A stretch of DNA of 64,000 nucleotides from the NCBI GenBank assembly GCA_002162675.1, contig MAAE01000032.1:62001-126000 (forward strand), read 5' to 3'. Positions 10,349 to 21,292 of the stretch are shown in pieces. This DNA comes from Colwellia sp. 39_35_sub15_T18. Its GTDB lineage: Bacteria; Pseudomonadota; Gammaproteobacteria; Enterobacterales; Alteromonadaceae. The notes beneath the pieces are model-generated. The model was not told the origin of the DNA and ran no database searches. It saw only the letters and a list, made by a program, of their open reading frames with translations. Within the stretch, counting starts at the first letter, position 1. Each line of letters opens with the position of its first letter. The position numbers were made by a program, and so were the translations under genes.

Positions 10349-11014
10349 TTAATGCGAGTCGGTTTGAGCCAAAGGCGGGGTAATAATGTCAGCTAACGTT
10401 TGCGCCATAAACTCTACTATTAAAGGTTGCGCGGCTAAATTAGGATGAATACCATCTGTTTGCATCAACTCGGGTTTAATGGCGATTGTTTCCATGAAAA
10501 AGGGTAATAATGGAATGTCGTGCAGCTTAGCAGCCTCAACAAAAGTTTGATTAAAGAGCTGATTATAACGATCACCATAATTAGGGGGGATTTTTATCGA
10601 CATTAATAATACTTTGATATTTTTCTGCTGTGCCAAGGTGATTATTTGTAACAAGTTGTTTTTAATAAGCTTGGGGGGAAAGCCTCTTAAGCCATCATTA
10701 CCTCCTAATTCAATCAACAAATAGTCAATGTTTTGCTTAGCTAAAATCTTAGGTAAGCGAGCTAGCGCACCGCCTGTGGTCTCACCACTAATGCTGGCAT
10801 TGACTAATGTGTAGGGGGCGTTTTGTTGGCGTAATGTTTGGTTTAATTGGTAAACCCAACCTTGATTTTCTTTTAAACCAAAGCTTGCGCTTAGGCTATC
10901 ACCTAGTATTAAAATAGAGCTTGGTTGATTTTGTACACTGTAACTTGGTTTTGAGTAAAACAAACTAACCGTAACTAATAGTAGCAACACACTTAAAAAA
11001 GTATTTTTAATCAT
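10349..11014 (-). CDS. tesA: SGNH arylesterase / acyl-CoA thioesterase I (TesA-like)
   Basis: Signal peptide, ILGDSLSASFG, ELGGNDGLRG, DGIHPN; divergent from lolD-like ABC gene as in other gammaproteobacteria. Confidence 0.9.
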   Translation of the reverse strand: MIKNTFLSVLLLLVTVSLFYSKPSYSVQNQPSSILILGDSLSASFGLKENQGWVYQLNQTLRQQNAPYTLVNASISGETTGGALARLPKILAKQNIDYLLIELGGNDGLRGFPPKLIKNNLLQIITLAQQKNIKVLLMSIKIPPNYGDRYNQLFNQTFVEAAKLHDIPLLPFFMETIAIKPELMQTDGIHPNLAAQPLIVEFMAQTLADIITPPLAQTDSH

Positions 11015-11768
11015 GACATCTAATTCCGAAATTATTCTTAAAACTCAATCGATTACTAAATCGGTTTCCTTAGAAAATAAGCAGCTGCATTTACTACAAG
11101 GTATCGATTTAACAGTATATAAAGGTGAAACTGTCGCCATTGTTGGTTCGTCAGGCTCAGGAAAAACAACACTACTATCACTTTTGGCGGGTTTAGATTT
11201 ACCTTCTCAAGGTGAAGTTTATCTCAAAAACAAGCCTTTACACCAGCTAAATGAAGAAGATCGTAGCCAAGTAAGAGCAGATCATGTTGGTTTTATCTTT
11301 CAACAGTTTCTATTAGTGAATAGTTTAACCGCGTTAGAGAATGTAATGTTGCCGGCAGAGCTTGCCAATAATGGCAATGCCAAACAAGAGGCGCAAGCGT
11401 TATTAGCGCAAGTGGGCTTGAGTGATCGAGGCAGTCATTTTCCGTCACAATTATCAGGTGGCGAGCAACAGCGTGTTGCCATTGCCCGTGCCTTTATTAC
11501 CAAACCCGATATTTTATTTGCCGATGAACCGACAGGCAATTTAGATAAAAAAACATCGAACCATATTGCAGATTTGCTGTTTGATTTAAATAAACACTAT
11601 GACACCACGTTAGTGCTAGTGACACACGACTTATTATTAGCTAAGCGCTGTCAACGTAGTGTGGAAATGAAAGATGGACACCTTGTCGATCAGTCCATCG
11701 TGCAAAAGCCGCTCGCTGAACAAAATCAAGAACCTCATCAACCCATCATTAACCCGGCCAACGCATGA
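11013..11768 (+). CDS. ABC transporter ATP-binding protein (LolD/YbbA-like)
   Basis: Walker [10 protein letters not shown], signature [15 protein letters not shown], Walker [10 protein letters not shown]. Confidence 0.93.
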   Translation: MTSNSEIILKTQSITKSVSLENKQLHLLQGIDLTVYKGETVAIVGSSGSGKTTLLSLLAGLDLPSQGEVYLKNKPLHQLNEEDRSQVRADHVGFIFQQFLLVNSLTALENVMLPAELANNGNAKQEAQALLAQVGLSDRGSHFPSQLSGGEQQRVAIARAFITKPDILFADEPTGNLDKKTSNHIADLLFDLNKHYDTTLVLVTHDLLLAKRCQRSVEMKDGHLVDQSIVQKPLAEQNQEPHQPIINPANA

Positions 11769-14422
11769 GTATTTTAACGGCCAACTGGGCGAAACAGTCA
11801 TTTAGGTTATTCTTACATGAATTAAAACGTGGCGAATTAACTATTATTATTTTGGCTATTGTTTTAGGGGTTGCCAGTGTTTTTTCATTAGCGGGCTTTT
11901 CTGGACAAATTAAACAAGCCTTGATTAATGAAAGTACCAGCTTTATCGCCGCTGATCGTATTTTACAAAGTAGTCGTCCTTTAGTTGAGACAGAAATTGA
12001 TAGCGAAGTAGACTTAGAAAATGATTCAACGGCTGATTCGAAAGTCGACCACCTTAATCGCATAGCGATAGACGAACAAAGCCAGCAATTAAATATTGTA
12101 CAAGCAGAGCAAGTGTTAATGTCATCAATGGTGTTTGCAGGTGATAATATGCAATTGGTTGAACTGGTCGCTGTATCTAAGAATTACCCTTTACGTGGTG
12201 AGTTGTTGATCAGTGAAAGTGTTAATGACAGTGATGAAAAAATTGCTCATGCACCCGTGCAGGGTACCGTATTTGTTGAAGAAAAGTTTTTATCTTTACT
12301 GGGTGCTTCTGTAGGCGATGACATTGAAATAGGCAATGCTCAATTGGTTATTGCTGGGATTGCCAAGCAAATACCCGACGCTTCTTTTAGTGTTTTTACC
12401 TCAGGGGTAAAAGTTATCGTTAATATTGCCGACTTAAAAGCAACAAATCTTATTCAGCCTGGTAGTCGTGTTACCTATAAATATTTATTTGCCGGTAATA
12501 GTCATGATATTGATGCGCTAGATGATTGGGTTAAACCTAAAATCAATGACGCCCAACGCTGGTATGATATTCAATCTAAACAATCGCCGTTGGCAAATGC
12601 CTTAAACAGAGCAGAAAAATACCTATCCTTAGCCAGTTTGCTTGGTATTATTTTAGCTGCTGTCGCGGTTGCTGTTGCCAGTAGACGTTATGGTCAAAAA
12701 CATCAAAGCAGTGTTGCTGTGTATAAGGCAATGGGGGCATCGTTATCGCATATTAGAAAATTATATGCTTTGCATTGGGCTAGTTTAAGCCTGTTTAGCA
12801 TAATGGTGGGCTTGGTGTTTGGATACATGCTTGCTCAGCTGGGTCTTTATGTCATCAAAGATTACTTGCCGATACAGGCAATTCAACCAGGAAGCAATAG
12901 CTCAACCTTGGTTATTTTTTCATTAAAGCTTGTGCCTTTAGGTTTTTACCCGTTCATTATGGCTGTGCTAACCGGCTTAGTGTGTGCAGTCGCATTCTCC
13001 TTAGTACCATTAAAACAGCTAATAGCCACATCGCCGTTAGCGGCATTAAGAGATGAAAAGCTGCGTGATGACAAGCAACCTTTACTTGCCCGCATAGGGC
13101 AAGTGTTGCCGCCTATTATCGCACTATTCTTTTTATTACTGCTGTTTAGCCGAAGTTTAGTACTAAGTGTTAGTCTATTGTTAGCGGGTATTTTAGTGTC
13201 AGCTTTACTCTTAATTGTTGGCCGAATGTTAATGAGTATTAGCCGTGCTGTTGGCACTAAATCTGGCGCAGCTTGGCATTTAGCCATGGCCAATTTAAAA
13301 CGCCGGGCTGCGGCTAACAGCGTGCAATTAGTCAGTTTTACCATCGCTATTAAGTTATTGCTGCTGATTGTCGTCATTAAAAGCGCTCTATTATCTGAAT
13401 GGCAAGCGCAGTTACCCGATAAAGCACCTAATCTTTTTCTCGTCAATATTGCCAATGAACAAGCCAAAGACGTTGAAGACTTTATTGGGCAGAATGACAT
13501 TGTTGCCAGTGATCTTTATGCGGTAATACGAGGCCGATTAACCGCAATTAATAAAGATGAAGTTGCTAAGCAAGTAAGTAAAGAACAAGTTGATGGCAAT
13601 GATAATGGTCGTCAAGGAGTAGGGCGTGAGCTTAATTTAACTTGGCGAGCTCAATTGCCTAAAGAAAATATTATTGCTCAAGGTAGTTGGTGGCATGCCG
13701 ACTCAACGACCCCTGAAGTTTCTATTGAAGAAAGTTTAGCCGAACGTTTACAGATAAAATTAGGTGATATGCTAACGTTTCAACTAGGTAGTGACACTAT
13801 TCAGGTGCCAGTAACGTCTATTCGCACTGTTAATTGGCAATCAATGCAACCAAATTTTTATATGATCTTTAGTCCACAGGTATTAGCTGATTTCCCAGCA
13901 AGTTTTATTGCCTCACTTTATGTACCGCAGGATAAAAAACGCTTAATGCAGCAATTTCTTGCTAATTATCCAACCATAAGTTTGATTGATATTGACGCCC
14001 TAATTGAGCAATTACGCAAAGTTATTGAGCAAGTATCAAAAGCGGTCGAGTTTATTCTAGTGTTAGTGGTACTCGCTGGCTGTTTAGTGTTGGTGGCTCA
14101 GGTGCAAGCGAGTATGGAAGAGCGAGAAAGAGAAATTGCTATATTGCGTACTATTGGGGCAAAGGGAACTTTGTTAAGAAATAGCGTTTTATTCGAGTTT
14201 ATTGCTTTAGGTGCGATTGCCGGGTTGATGGCTAGCATGGCTATGGAGCTCACCGTTTATTTACTGCAAACAAACCTGTTTAACATGCAAACAAGCTTTC
14301 ATTTTGAGTTTTGGTTGTTGGGCATTGTCGCGGGCGCAGGTTTTGTTGGTCTGGTTGGGCTACTGTCATGTTGGCGATTAATTAATTTACCTAGTGTGAC
14401 TTTAATTCGCCGTACCATGTAG
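11765..14422 (+). CDS. ABC transporter permease, FtsX-like (YbbP family)
   Basis: 885 aa with multiple TM blocks and FtsX domains; overlaps upstream ATPase gene. Confidence 0.9.
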   Translation: MSILTANWAKQSFRLFLHELKRGELTIIILAIVLGVASVFSLAGFSGQIKQALINESTSFIAADRILQSSRPLVETEIDSEVDLENDSTADSKVDHLNRIAIDEQSQQLNIVQAEQVLMSSMVFAGDNMQLVELVAVSKNYPLRGELLISESVNDSDEKIAHAPVQGTVFVEEKFLSLLGASVGDDIEIGNAQLVIAGIAKQIPDASFSVFTSGVKVIVNIADLKATNLIQPGSRVTYKYLFAGNSHDIDALDDWVKPKINDAQRWYDIQSKQSPLANALNRAEKYLSLASLLGIILAAVAVAVASRRYGQKHQSSVAVYKAMGASLSHIRKLYALHWASLSLFSIMVGLVFGYMLAQLGLYVIKDYLPIQAIQPGSNSSTLVIFSLKLVPLGFYPFIMAVLTGLVCAVAFSLVPLKQLIATSPLAALRDEKLRDDKQPLLARIGQVLPPIIALFFLLLLFSRSLVLSVSLLLAGILVSALLLIVGRMLMSISRAVGTKSGAAWHLAMANLKRRAAANSVQLVSFTIAIKLLLLIVVIKSALLSEWQAQLPDKAPNLFLVNIANEQAKDVEDFIGQNDIVASDLYAVIRGRLTAINKDEVAKQVSKEQVDGNDNGRQGVGRELNLTWRAQLPKENIIAQGSWWHADSTTPEVSIEESLAERLQIKLGDMLTFQLGSDTIQVPVTSIRTVNWQSMQPNFYMIFSPQVLADFPASFIASLYVPQDKKRLMQQFLANYPTISLIDIDALIEQLRKVIEQVSKAVEFILVLVVLAGCLVLVAQVQASMEEREREIAILRTIGAKGTLLRNSVLFEFIALGAIAGLMASMAMELTVYLLQTNLFNMQTSFHFEFWLLGIVAGAGFVGLVGLLSCWRLINLPSVTLIRRTM

Positions 14423-14517
14423 CTATACCGTGTATTAATGATAATTTTTCAGGTATATTAGCCATCATTATTTAAAGTATAAAAACAATAACTTTAACGA
14501 CAAAGGATTAATTATTT

Positions 14518-15588
14518 ATGGGCGCTTTAGCTAAAAGCACGAGTGTAGTAAAGGTGTTTGTCACTATTGCGGCAATCTTTATTATTTTCGCAGGAGTTAA
14601 AACAGCAGCCAATATTTTAGTGCCATTTTTATTATCATTATTTATTGCCATTATTTGTAATCCTCTCGTCGCTAAAGCCAGTGAATATAAAGTGCCTAAA
14701 GCGATATCAGTGCTGTTAGTGATTGGCATTTTTGTCACCGTGGCTCTTTCACTTGCGGGTTTGGTGGGGCAATCATTAAACGAATTATCGCAGCTTATTC
14801 CGCAATATAGATTGCAGCTTAAAGAACAGTTTGTTTGGCTGACGGCTTTTTTAGCGCGTTATAACGTACAAATATCTTCAGCAATTTTACTAGAATATTT
14901 TGATCCTGCCGTCGCTATGGGTATGGCCGCCAATATGCTTAGCGGTTTTGGCTCTGTGATGGCTAATCTATTTTTAATCATACTTACCGTGATTTTCATG
15001 TTATTTGAAGCACCCTCTTTTCCCATTAAACTGCATTTTGCGCTTGATGATCCTGAAATGCGCTTGAAACAAATAGAGCGTTTTCTCGCTTCGGTAAACA
15101 ATTATATAGCCATTAAAACCATGGTCAGTATTGCGACAGGTATTATTGTTGCAACCATGCTTTGGGCGTTTGGCTTAGACTTTTTCTTATTATGGGGCGT
15201 ATTAGCTTTTTTACTCAATTATATCCCCAATATTGGTTCAATAATTGCCGCTGTCCCCGCGGTTATCTTAGCGGTTTTGCAGTTGGGTTTAGGTGAAGCG
15301 GGTGCTATTGGCATGGGCTATATGCTTATTAATATGACTATGGGTAATATTATTGAGCCTAGGTATTTAGGCAAAGGTTTAGGTTTATCAACCTTGGTAG
15401 TGTTTTTATCATTGATTTTTTGGGGCTGGTTGCTTGGTACAGTAGGCATGTTGCTAAGTGTACCATTGACCATGATAGTAAAAATTGCCTTTGAAAACTC
15501 CCCAGAAGGGCGTTGGTTAGCCATTTTACTCAGTGATGAGGCTTCAGTTGAGCAAGAGGCAGAGCAAGCTCAATCAGTTAAGTCATAA
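14518..15588 (+). CDS. AI-2E transporter family (PerM/YdiK-like) membrane protein
   Basis: Multi-TM; LLWGVLAFLLNYIPNIGSIIAAVPAVILA, NIIEPRYLGKGLGLS. Confidence 0.9.
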   Translation: MGALAKSTSVVKVFVTIAAIFIIFAGVKTAANILVPFLLSLFIAIICNPLVAKASEYKVPKAISVLLVIGIFVTVALSLAGLVGQSLNELSQLIPQYRLQLKEQFVWLTAFLARYNVQISSAILLEYFDPAVAMGMAANMLSGFGSVMANLFLIILTVIFMLFEAPSFPIKLHFALDDPEMRLKQIERFLASVNNYIAIKTMVSIATGIIVATMLWAFGLDFFLLWGVLAFLLNYIPNIGSIIAAVPAVILAVLQLGLGEAGAIGMGYMLINMTMGNIIEPRYLGKGLGLSTLVVFLSLIFWGWLLGTVGMLLSVPLTMIVKIAFENSPEGRWLAILLSDEASVEQEAEQAQSVKS

Positions 15589-15701
15589 TTGTTTTGTAGT
15601 TATTTTGTAATGTAGCCTATAAAAAATGTAGATGTTGTTCAAAACACTACTATCCTAAATTAATCTTTGTCCAAACAAGCTTGTTCTTGTTTAAATAGAT
15701 A

Positions 15702-16106
15702 TTAATTAACTTGGCTCAATTCTTTTATGCGTAATTGACTAAGTTGAATATAACACTTTTTATAGGCGACATTGGCGCCTTTTTCCGGCGAGACCATCAA
15801 GTATCGCCATCGACAATCATTATCTCTAAAAGTAATAAAATTACTTTGCGAGCGTTTAAACATCTTTAGTGCCGAGTAACGTCCGGTAATCAACGCTTTT
15901 TCTTCAAGATTGAAAACATGATTGTTTACCCACGTTTGTAATTCTCGGTCAATGGCCTTTGTTACACCATCTAAACAACTAGACGCTTCATTCATGGTTA
16001 AATCAGCTTGTTGACACTCGACTAGTGTTTTTGCAGCATAAGCTGGGGAAGTTAATAAAAATTGAGCCGTTACCATCAGTACGAGTGTGGTTATTTTTTT
16101 TATCAT
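15702..16106 (-). CDS. LprI/DUF1311-like lysozyme-inhibitor family protein
   Basis: Signal peptide; conserved Cys (CQQADLTMNEASSCL.. FRDNDCRWRY). Confidence 0.55.
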   Translation of the reverse strand: MIKKITTLVLMVTAQFLLTSPAYAAKTLVECQQADLTMNEASSCLDGVTKAIDRELQTWVNNHVFNLEEKALITGRYSALKMFKRSQSNFITFRDNDCRWRYLMVSPEKGANVAYKKCYIQLSQLRIKELSQVN

Positions 16107-16206
16107 ATATTAATTAGATACTTATATAGCTTTTGTCACAAACACAAAATCAGCAGTTACAAAAGCTTAGTTGAAAATTATAGTTATTTAAAAAAGTTTA
16201 AAAAAG

Positions 16207-16509
16207 TTAAGCGGGTAATACTTTTTTATAAGGCTTAACCGTTACTTTTTTGTAAACACCAGCGTCAATGTAAGGGTCAACATCAGCCCATGCTTGTGCT
16301 TGTGCTAACGAGTCAAACTCGGCAATAATTAACGAGCCAGTAAAGCCAGCCTCACCGGGATCATTACTATCAATAGCAGGGCATGGGCCAGCAACCAATA
16401 ATCGTCCTTGTGATTGTAATTCACTTAAACGTGCTAAGTGCTGCTCTCTAACCGATAAACGTTTTGCTAAGCTATTTTCATTGTCTTCGCTGTAAATAAG
16501 GTAAAACAT
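16207..16509 (-). CDS. YciI family protein
   Basis: [53 protein letters not shown]; next to yciB. Confidence 0.9.
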   Translation of the reverse strand: MFYLIYSEDNENSLAKRLSVREQHLARLSELQSQGRLLVAGPCPAIDSNDPGEAGFTGSLIIAEFDSLAQAQAWADVDPYIDAGVYKKVTVKPYKKVLPA

Positions 16510-16553
16510 ATTTTCTTCTTTCCTGTTAATTTAAGTAAAGCTTTTGCTTAAAA

Positions 16554-17165
16554 CTATTTTTTATCGTTAGGTGATTCACTCATGACACTTGAGCTAATTT
16601 CTATGCTGTCTTCAAGCGCATCAGCCACTTCTTCATTATCTTGCGGTAGGTATTTATAAAGAGAAAAAATAGAACCAACAGCAAAAACTAAGGTAAGGCC
16701 CGTTAAACCAAAAACTTTAAAGTTTACCCAAGTATCTAATTCAAAATTGAAAGCTACATATAAGTTTAGCGCACCACATAAAGCAAAAAATATTGCCCAT
16801 GCAAGGTTTAATTTAGTCCAAATAGGCTCTGGTAGGGTTAAAGACTCAGATAAAAACTGTTTAATGATATTTTTATTAAAAACGTAATGACTAACAAGCA
16901 AGGCAATAGCAAAAAATTCATTAATAATGGTGACTTTCCATTTGATAAAAGCGTCATCATGGAAAAAAATAGTCAAACCACCAAAAACAGCGATTAAACC
17001 AAAAAATATCCAATTTCGAGTAGGTACTTTTTCTTTTTTAATTAAGTAATACAATATTTGCAGGGCAGATGTGACGATTAACGACCCTGTGGCCCAATAT
17101 AAATCAGCAAATTTATAAAATAATAAGAAGATGATTAAGGGAATATATTCCAAAACAGCGTGCAT
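16554..17165 (-). CDS. yciB: Inner membrane-spanning protein YciB (septation protein A family)
   Basis: EYIPLIIFLLFYKFADLYWATG; IFFALCGALNLYVAFNFELDTWVNFKVFGLTGLTLVF. Confidence 0.95.
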   Translation of the reverse strand: MHAVLEYIPLIIFLLFYKFADLYWATGSLIVTSALQILYYLIKKEKVPTRNWIFFGLIAVFGGLTIFFHDDAFIKWKVTIINEFFAIALLVSHYVFNKNIIKQFLSESLTLPEPIWTKLNLAWAIFFALCGALNLYVAFNFELDTWVNFKVFGLTGLTLVFAVGSIFSLYKYLPQDNEEVADALEDSIEISSSVMSESPNDKK

Positions 17166-17511
17166 GTTTTACCTTTTAAATAATGACTGTAACTAGCTTG
17201 GCTCAATTTTAACTAAACTCACTCTATTTTAATAGCTCAAGGCTAACATTTTCCAAGATTATATTAACTTGCTCTTTCAATGATCTCTATCAACTAAGCT
17301 GTCGTTCTCGTGTGTACTTTCATCAAAGGCAAGTTACTTTAGCGTTAAGTTAATGATGCTATGTATGGTTTTTCATCAGTAAAGCGCCATAACGTGGTTT
17401 TACTGTGCTCAAAAATTTTAATGAGCTGTATAGCGATCCATGTTCGCGGTAGAGTCCAAGCTATTCGTCCTGGTTTTTATACCCGTATGGGGGACGCGAT
17501 AATACAAGCAA

Positions 17512-17532
17512 CAGCGTTAATCGCTGCTTTTT
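17512..17532 (+). terminator. Rho-independent-like hairpin CAGCG-ttaat-CGCTG + T-run
   Basis: 5-bp perfect stem followed by cTTTTT in the yciB-STAS intergenic region. Confidence 0.4.
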
Positions 17533-17846
17533 AACTCCAACTTATTAAAAACAAATAAAATTTTTATAAATTCTTGCGCTTTGTTATTTCTGTGCTAGCT
17601 CTAATACATGTCATTATTTTTACTTTTTATTTTCTATAACATTATTATATTCATTCTATATCAACAGGTTAGGGTGCTAATGTTTTTTTTTAATTAGTTT
17701 CTTGATTTAGTGAAAATCTGACATATAGTTAAAAACCAAGTGATAAAAATCTTAAAAGTCAGTGTTTTGAGGTTTATCAGTGTGTTGAGGTTTAGTTAAT
17801 GGCGTCAATGTCATTTTTAAAGAACTCTAGCGAATAGGATGGTTGA

Positions 17847-18122
17847 ATGCTTAAGCTCCCCAGTGAACTTACCATTGCTCAGGTTGAAGAGTATCGTGTA
17901 GAAGTACAAGCCATAATTGATGAAAATGAAGTGATTACTATAGATGATAGTAAATTGGCTCGCATCGATACCATTGGCGTGCAGTTTATTTTAGCAGTAG
18001 TCACCTATATTTTAGCCCAAGGTAAAACACTGCAATATCAATCAACATCGACAGTGCTCCAAGAGAGTATTAAGCAATTAGGTATCAACGATGCGATTTT
18101 AATGCAACACCTACCTAACTGA
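17847..18122 (+). CDS. STAS domain protein (chemotaxis cluster)
   Basis: 91 aa; LARIDTIGVQFILAVVTYI STAS signature; directly upstream of cheY. Confidence 0.8.
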   Translation: MLKLPSELTIAQVEEYRVEVQAIIDENEVITIDDSKLARIDTIGVQFILAVVTYILAQGKTLQYQSTSTVLQESIKQLGINDAILMQHLPN

Positions 18123-18180
18123 TATAAAAACACAAATTAAAATTTCAGCAGAACTACTAAGTTAAATATAGGAGCAAACC

Positions 18181-18543
18181 ATGGCAAAAGTGCTGGTCGT
18201 TGATGATTCCAACTCGATAAGAGATATGGTCAGTTTTACCTTGAAAAGTGCTGGTTACCAAACAGTTGAAGCGAAAGATGGTCGGGAAGGGCTAAATAAA
18301 GCGCAAGGTGAAGGTTTTGATCTGGTTATTTCGGATGTCAATATGCCTAATATGGACGGTATAACCCTATGTGCAGAGTTAAGAAAACTCGCTAACTTTA
18401 AATTTACCCCTATATTGATGTTAACAACAGAGAGTTCAACAGACATGAAGATGCGAGGAAAGTCGGCAGGTGCAACAGGGTGGTTAGTGAAACCTTTTAA
18501 TCCCGAAAAGTTGCTAGCAACAATCAAAAGAGTCGTTCGCTAA
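18181..18543 (+). CDS. cheY: Chemotaxis response regulator CheY
   Basis: 120 aa single REC domain: VLVVDDSNSIRDMV, VISDVNMPNMDG, GWLVKPFNPEKL. Confidence 0.92.
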   Translation: MAKVLVVDDSNSIRDMVSFTLKSAGYQTVEAKDGREGLNKAQGEGFDLVISDVNMPNMDGITLCAELRKLANFKFTPILMLTTESSTDMKMRGKSAGATGWLVKPFNPEKLLATIKRVVR

Positions 18544-18576
18544 GCCGTTAGTTATACAATTTTGTAAGGGAATCTC

Positions 18577-20721
18577 ATGAGTGTTGATTTATCACAGTTT
18601 ATCCCAAGCTTTTTAGAAGAAAGCTTTGAAGGTCTTGAATTAATGGAGTCAAGCCTGCTCAATTTGCAACCAGGTGATCATGAATCTATCCATTCTATAT
18701 TTAGAGCCGCCCACTCCATCAAAGGCGGTGCTGGGACCTTTGGTTTTGACTCAGTGACAGAATTTACTCATTTAGTTGAAACCTTACTAGATGAGATGCG
18801 TGATGGTCGCCGTGATGTTGATCCTAAAGATGTTGAGATTTTATTGGCCGCTGTAGATTGTATGCGATTGTTAATAGAGGCAGCTCGTGATGAAGAAGAT
18901 TACGATCAAGATAAAGTAGCACAAACCACCAAGCAACTAGAGCAGACTTTAGCTGTAAACAGCGATGATAATTCAACAATACCAGCCGCTAGTGAAAATG
19001 CTGAGCAGACGCCAGCAATGGCTAAATACAATATTCATTTTGTACCAGAGCATAACTTAGCTAAAACAGGTAACGACCCACTCTTTTTGTTTAGTGCCTT
19101 AGCTGAACTCGGTGAATTGACCATTAAAGCAGTAACGAGTGAGTTACCCGCACTTACCGATATTGATCCGCAAGAGTTATACCTTAGTTGGAATTTAATT
19201 TTAACCACAGAGGCAACGATAGAAGAAATACAGGAAATTTTTGAGTGGGTTGAAGATGAATGCGAATTAAAAATCACTCAAATTGACAATGATAAAGTCA
19301 CTAACGACAGTGATAAAACTACTCACAAGGATGTTTCTAACGAAGAACTTAAACAAACAGATATTCCTACTATCGCAACCACGTCTCAGTCGAGTGATAA
19401 CAATGCTGAGCAAGCCAATGTTACTTCAGGAGGAGTCTCAAAAGAGCAAGCAGCTAAGCCTAAAACAAAAGCGAAAGCTGAAGTAGGCTCTATACGTGTA
19501 GGCGTTGATAAAGTAGACAATTTAATTAACTTAGTCGGCGAGCTTGTTATAACTCAATCAATGTTGTCCGAGTTGGGTAACGACTTTCAAATGGATAAAA
19601 TAGAGCGTTTAACCAATGGTTTAGAGCAGTTACTGCAAAATACCAAAGAACTACAAGAAAGTGTTATGCGTATTCGCATGCTCCCTATTAGTTTTGCCTT
19701 TAACCGCTTTCCGCGCTTAGTTCACGATTTAGCCATTAAAACGGGTAAAGCAATGGAGTTGGTGATCAAGGGAGAACAAACAGAGCTTGATAAAACGGTT
19801 ATGGAGCAAATTGGCGACCCCTTGGTACATTTAGTGCGTAATGCTGTTGACCACGGTATAGAGTCAGCAGAAGTTCGTCTTGCTAATGGCAAACCAGAAA
19901 AAGGCACCATTTCACTTGATGCCTATCATCAAGGTGGCAACATTGTTATCGAAATATCTGATGATGGCGGTGGTATTGATCGACAAAAAGTTTTTGCTAA
20001 AGCGGTAGAAAAAGGCATTGTCGAACCAAACGCTACTCTTACTGACAGTCAGGTATTTGACCTCCTTTTTGAACCTGGATTTTCTACGGCGGATCAGGTC
20101 ACTGATATTTCAGGTCGTGGCGTTGGTATGGATGTAGTGAAACGTAACATTCAATCCTTAGGTGGTCGAATTCAAGTTGAATCTACCGCAGGTAAAGGCA
20201 GTTGTTTTAAAGTAAATTTACCCTTAACTCTCGCTATTCTTGACGGGCAATTAGTTAAGGTGGGTAGTGAAACTTATATCATCCCTTTAATCTCTATTGT
20301 TGAATCTTTGCAAGTTGACAATGAACTTGTTAATCGCGTATCAGGTGACATGGCCTTGTATCGTCTTCGAGATGAAAATGTACCTATTTTACCCATTTAT
20401 CAAATGTTTGGCTTAAAAACTGAGTACACCAGTATCAATAACGCGTTACTTGTTGTTGTAGAAGCTGATGGTCAAAAAGTGGGCTTGATGGTTGACAATT
20501 TATTAGCGCAGCAACAAGTGGTGATAAAAAGTTTAAAAGAAAATTATCAGCAAGTTATCGGTATTTCAGGCGCGACAATTCTTGGTGATGGTTCGGTTGC
20601 CATGATATTAGACATTCCAGGTATGATTCAAATGGCTTTGACTCACGCCCAAAATAAACGTCATAACACTCCTCACAATAAAACGAGTCTAGAAAATACA
20701 GTTATAGGAGAGTATAGCTAA
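18577..20721 (+). CDS. cheA: Chemotaxis histidine kinase CheA
   Basis: Hpt (FRAAHSIKGGAGTFGF), H-kinase dimer, HATPase (LVRNAVDHGIE), CheW-like C-terminus. Confidence 0.95.
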   Translation: MSVDLSQFIPSFLEESFEGLELMESSLLNLQPGDHESIHSIFRAAHSIKGGAGTFGFDSVTEFTHLVETLLDEMRDGRRDVDPKDVEILLAAVDCMRLLIEAARDEEDYDQDKVAQTTKQLEQTLAVNSDDNSTIPAASENAEQTPAMAKYNIHFVPEHNLAKTGNDPLFLFSALAELGELTIKAVTSELPALTDIDPQELYLSWNLILTTEATIEEIQEIFEWVEDECELKITQIDNDKVTNDSDKTTHKDVSNEELKQTDIPTIATTSQSSDNNAEQANVTSGGVSKEQAAKPKTKAKAEVGSIRVGVDKVDNLINLVGELVITQSMLSELGNDFQMDKIERLTNGLEQLLQNTKELQESVMRIRMLPISFAFNRFPRLVHDLAIKTGKAMELVIKGEQTELDKTVMEQIGDPLVHLVRNAVDHGIESAEVRLANGKPEKGTISLDAYHQGGNIVIEISDDGGGIDRQKVFAKAVEKGIVEPNATLTDSQVFDLLFEPGFSTADQVTDISGRGVGMDVVKRNIQSLGGRIQVESTAGKGSCFKVNLPLTLAILDGQLVKVGSETYIIPLISIVESLQVDNELVNRVSGDMALYRLRDENVPILPIYQMFGLKTEYTSINNALLVVVEADGQKVGLMVDNLLAQQQVVIKSLKENYQQVIGISGATILGDGSVAMILDIPGMIQMALTHAQNKRHNTPHNKTSLENTVIGEYS

Positions 20722-21248
20722 TGGATATTCAAGATCTCGCCACTGATATTCCCTCTCAGGGAGAGCATGCTGTTGAAGGCATTGAGTTTATTACTAGTGG
20801 TGAGCAGTATTTAACTTTTTTACTCGCTAGTGAGCAATACGCAGTTGATATTTTGTGCGTTGAAGAAATAAGAAGTTGGGAACGACCCACTAAAATACCA
20901 AATTCTCCTAGCTATATTAAAGGTGTCATCAACATGCGTGGCATTATTGTTCCTATCGTTGATTTGCGAGTTAAATTCAATATAGGTGAAGCGAGTTACC
21001 ATGAAACAACCGTGGTAATTGTTTTAACTTATCAAGCTGAAGAAACTTCCCGCACTATTGGTTTTGTTGTTGATGCTGTTTCGGATGTACTTAATGTCGA
21101 GGCAACTGAAATAAAAAACTCTCCATCATTTGGTGGCAGTGTACAACCTCAATATGTAGAAGGCTTAATTAATGTTGGTAAAAGCGTAGTGACATTACTG
21201 AATGTTGAAAATCTGCAGCAGGTTGAACAACACGCTTTGAATCATTAA
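20721..21248 (+). CDS. cheW: Chemotaxis coupling protein CheW
   Basis: YLTFLLASEQYAVDILCVEEIRSWERPTKIPNSPSYIKGVINMRGIIVPIVDLR; overlaps cheA stop. Confidence 0.93.
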   Translation: MDIQDLATDIPSQGEHAVEGIEFITSGEQYLTFLLASEQYAVDILCVEEIRSWERPTKIPNSPSYIKGVINMRGIIVPIVDLRVKFNIGEASYHETTVVIVLTYQAEETSRTIGFVVDAVSDVLNVEATEIKNSPSFGGSVQPQYVEGLINVGKSVVTLLNVENLQQVEQHALNH

Positions 21249-21292
21249 TCCAGTGTTAATGATGAGCTATTAGCAATTAAAACGGAGTTAAG

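Noticed and set aside
12946-13500. 184-aa antisense ORF inside the FtsX-like permease
   Set aside because: Opposite strand to a well-supported permease; no recognisable motifs.
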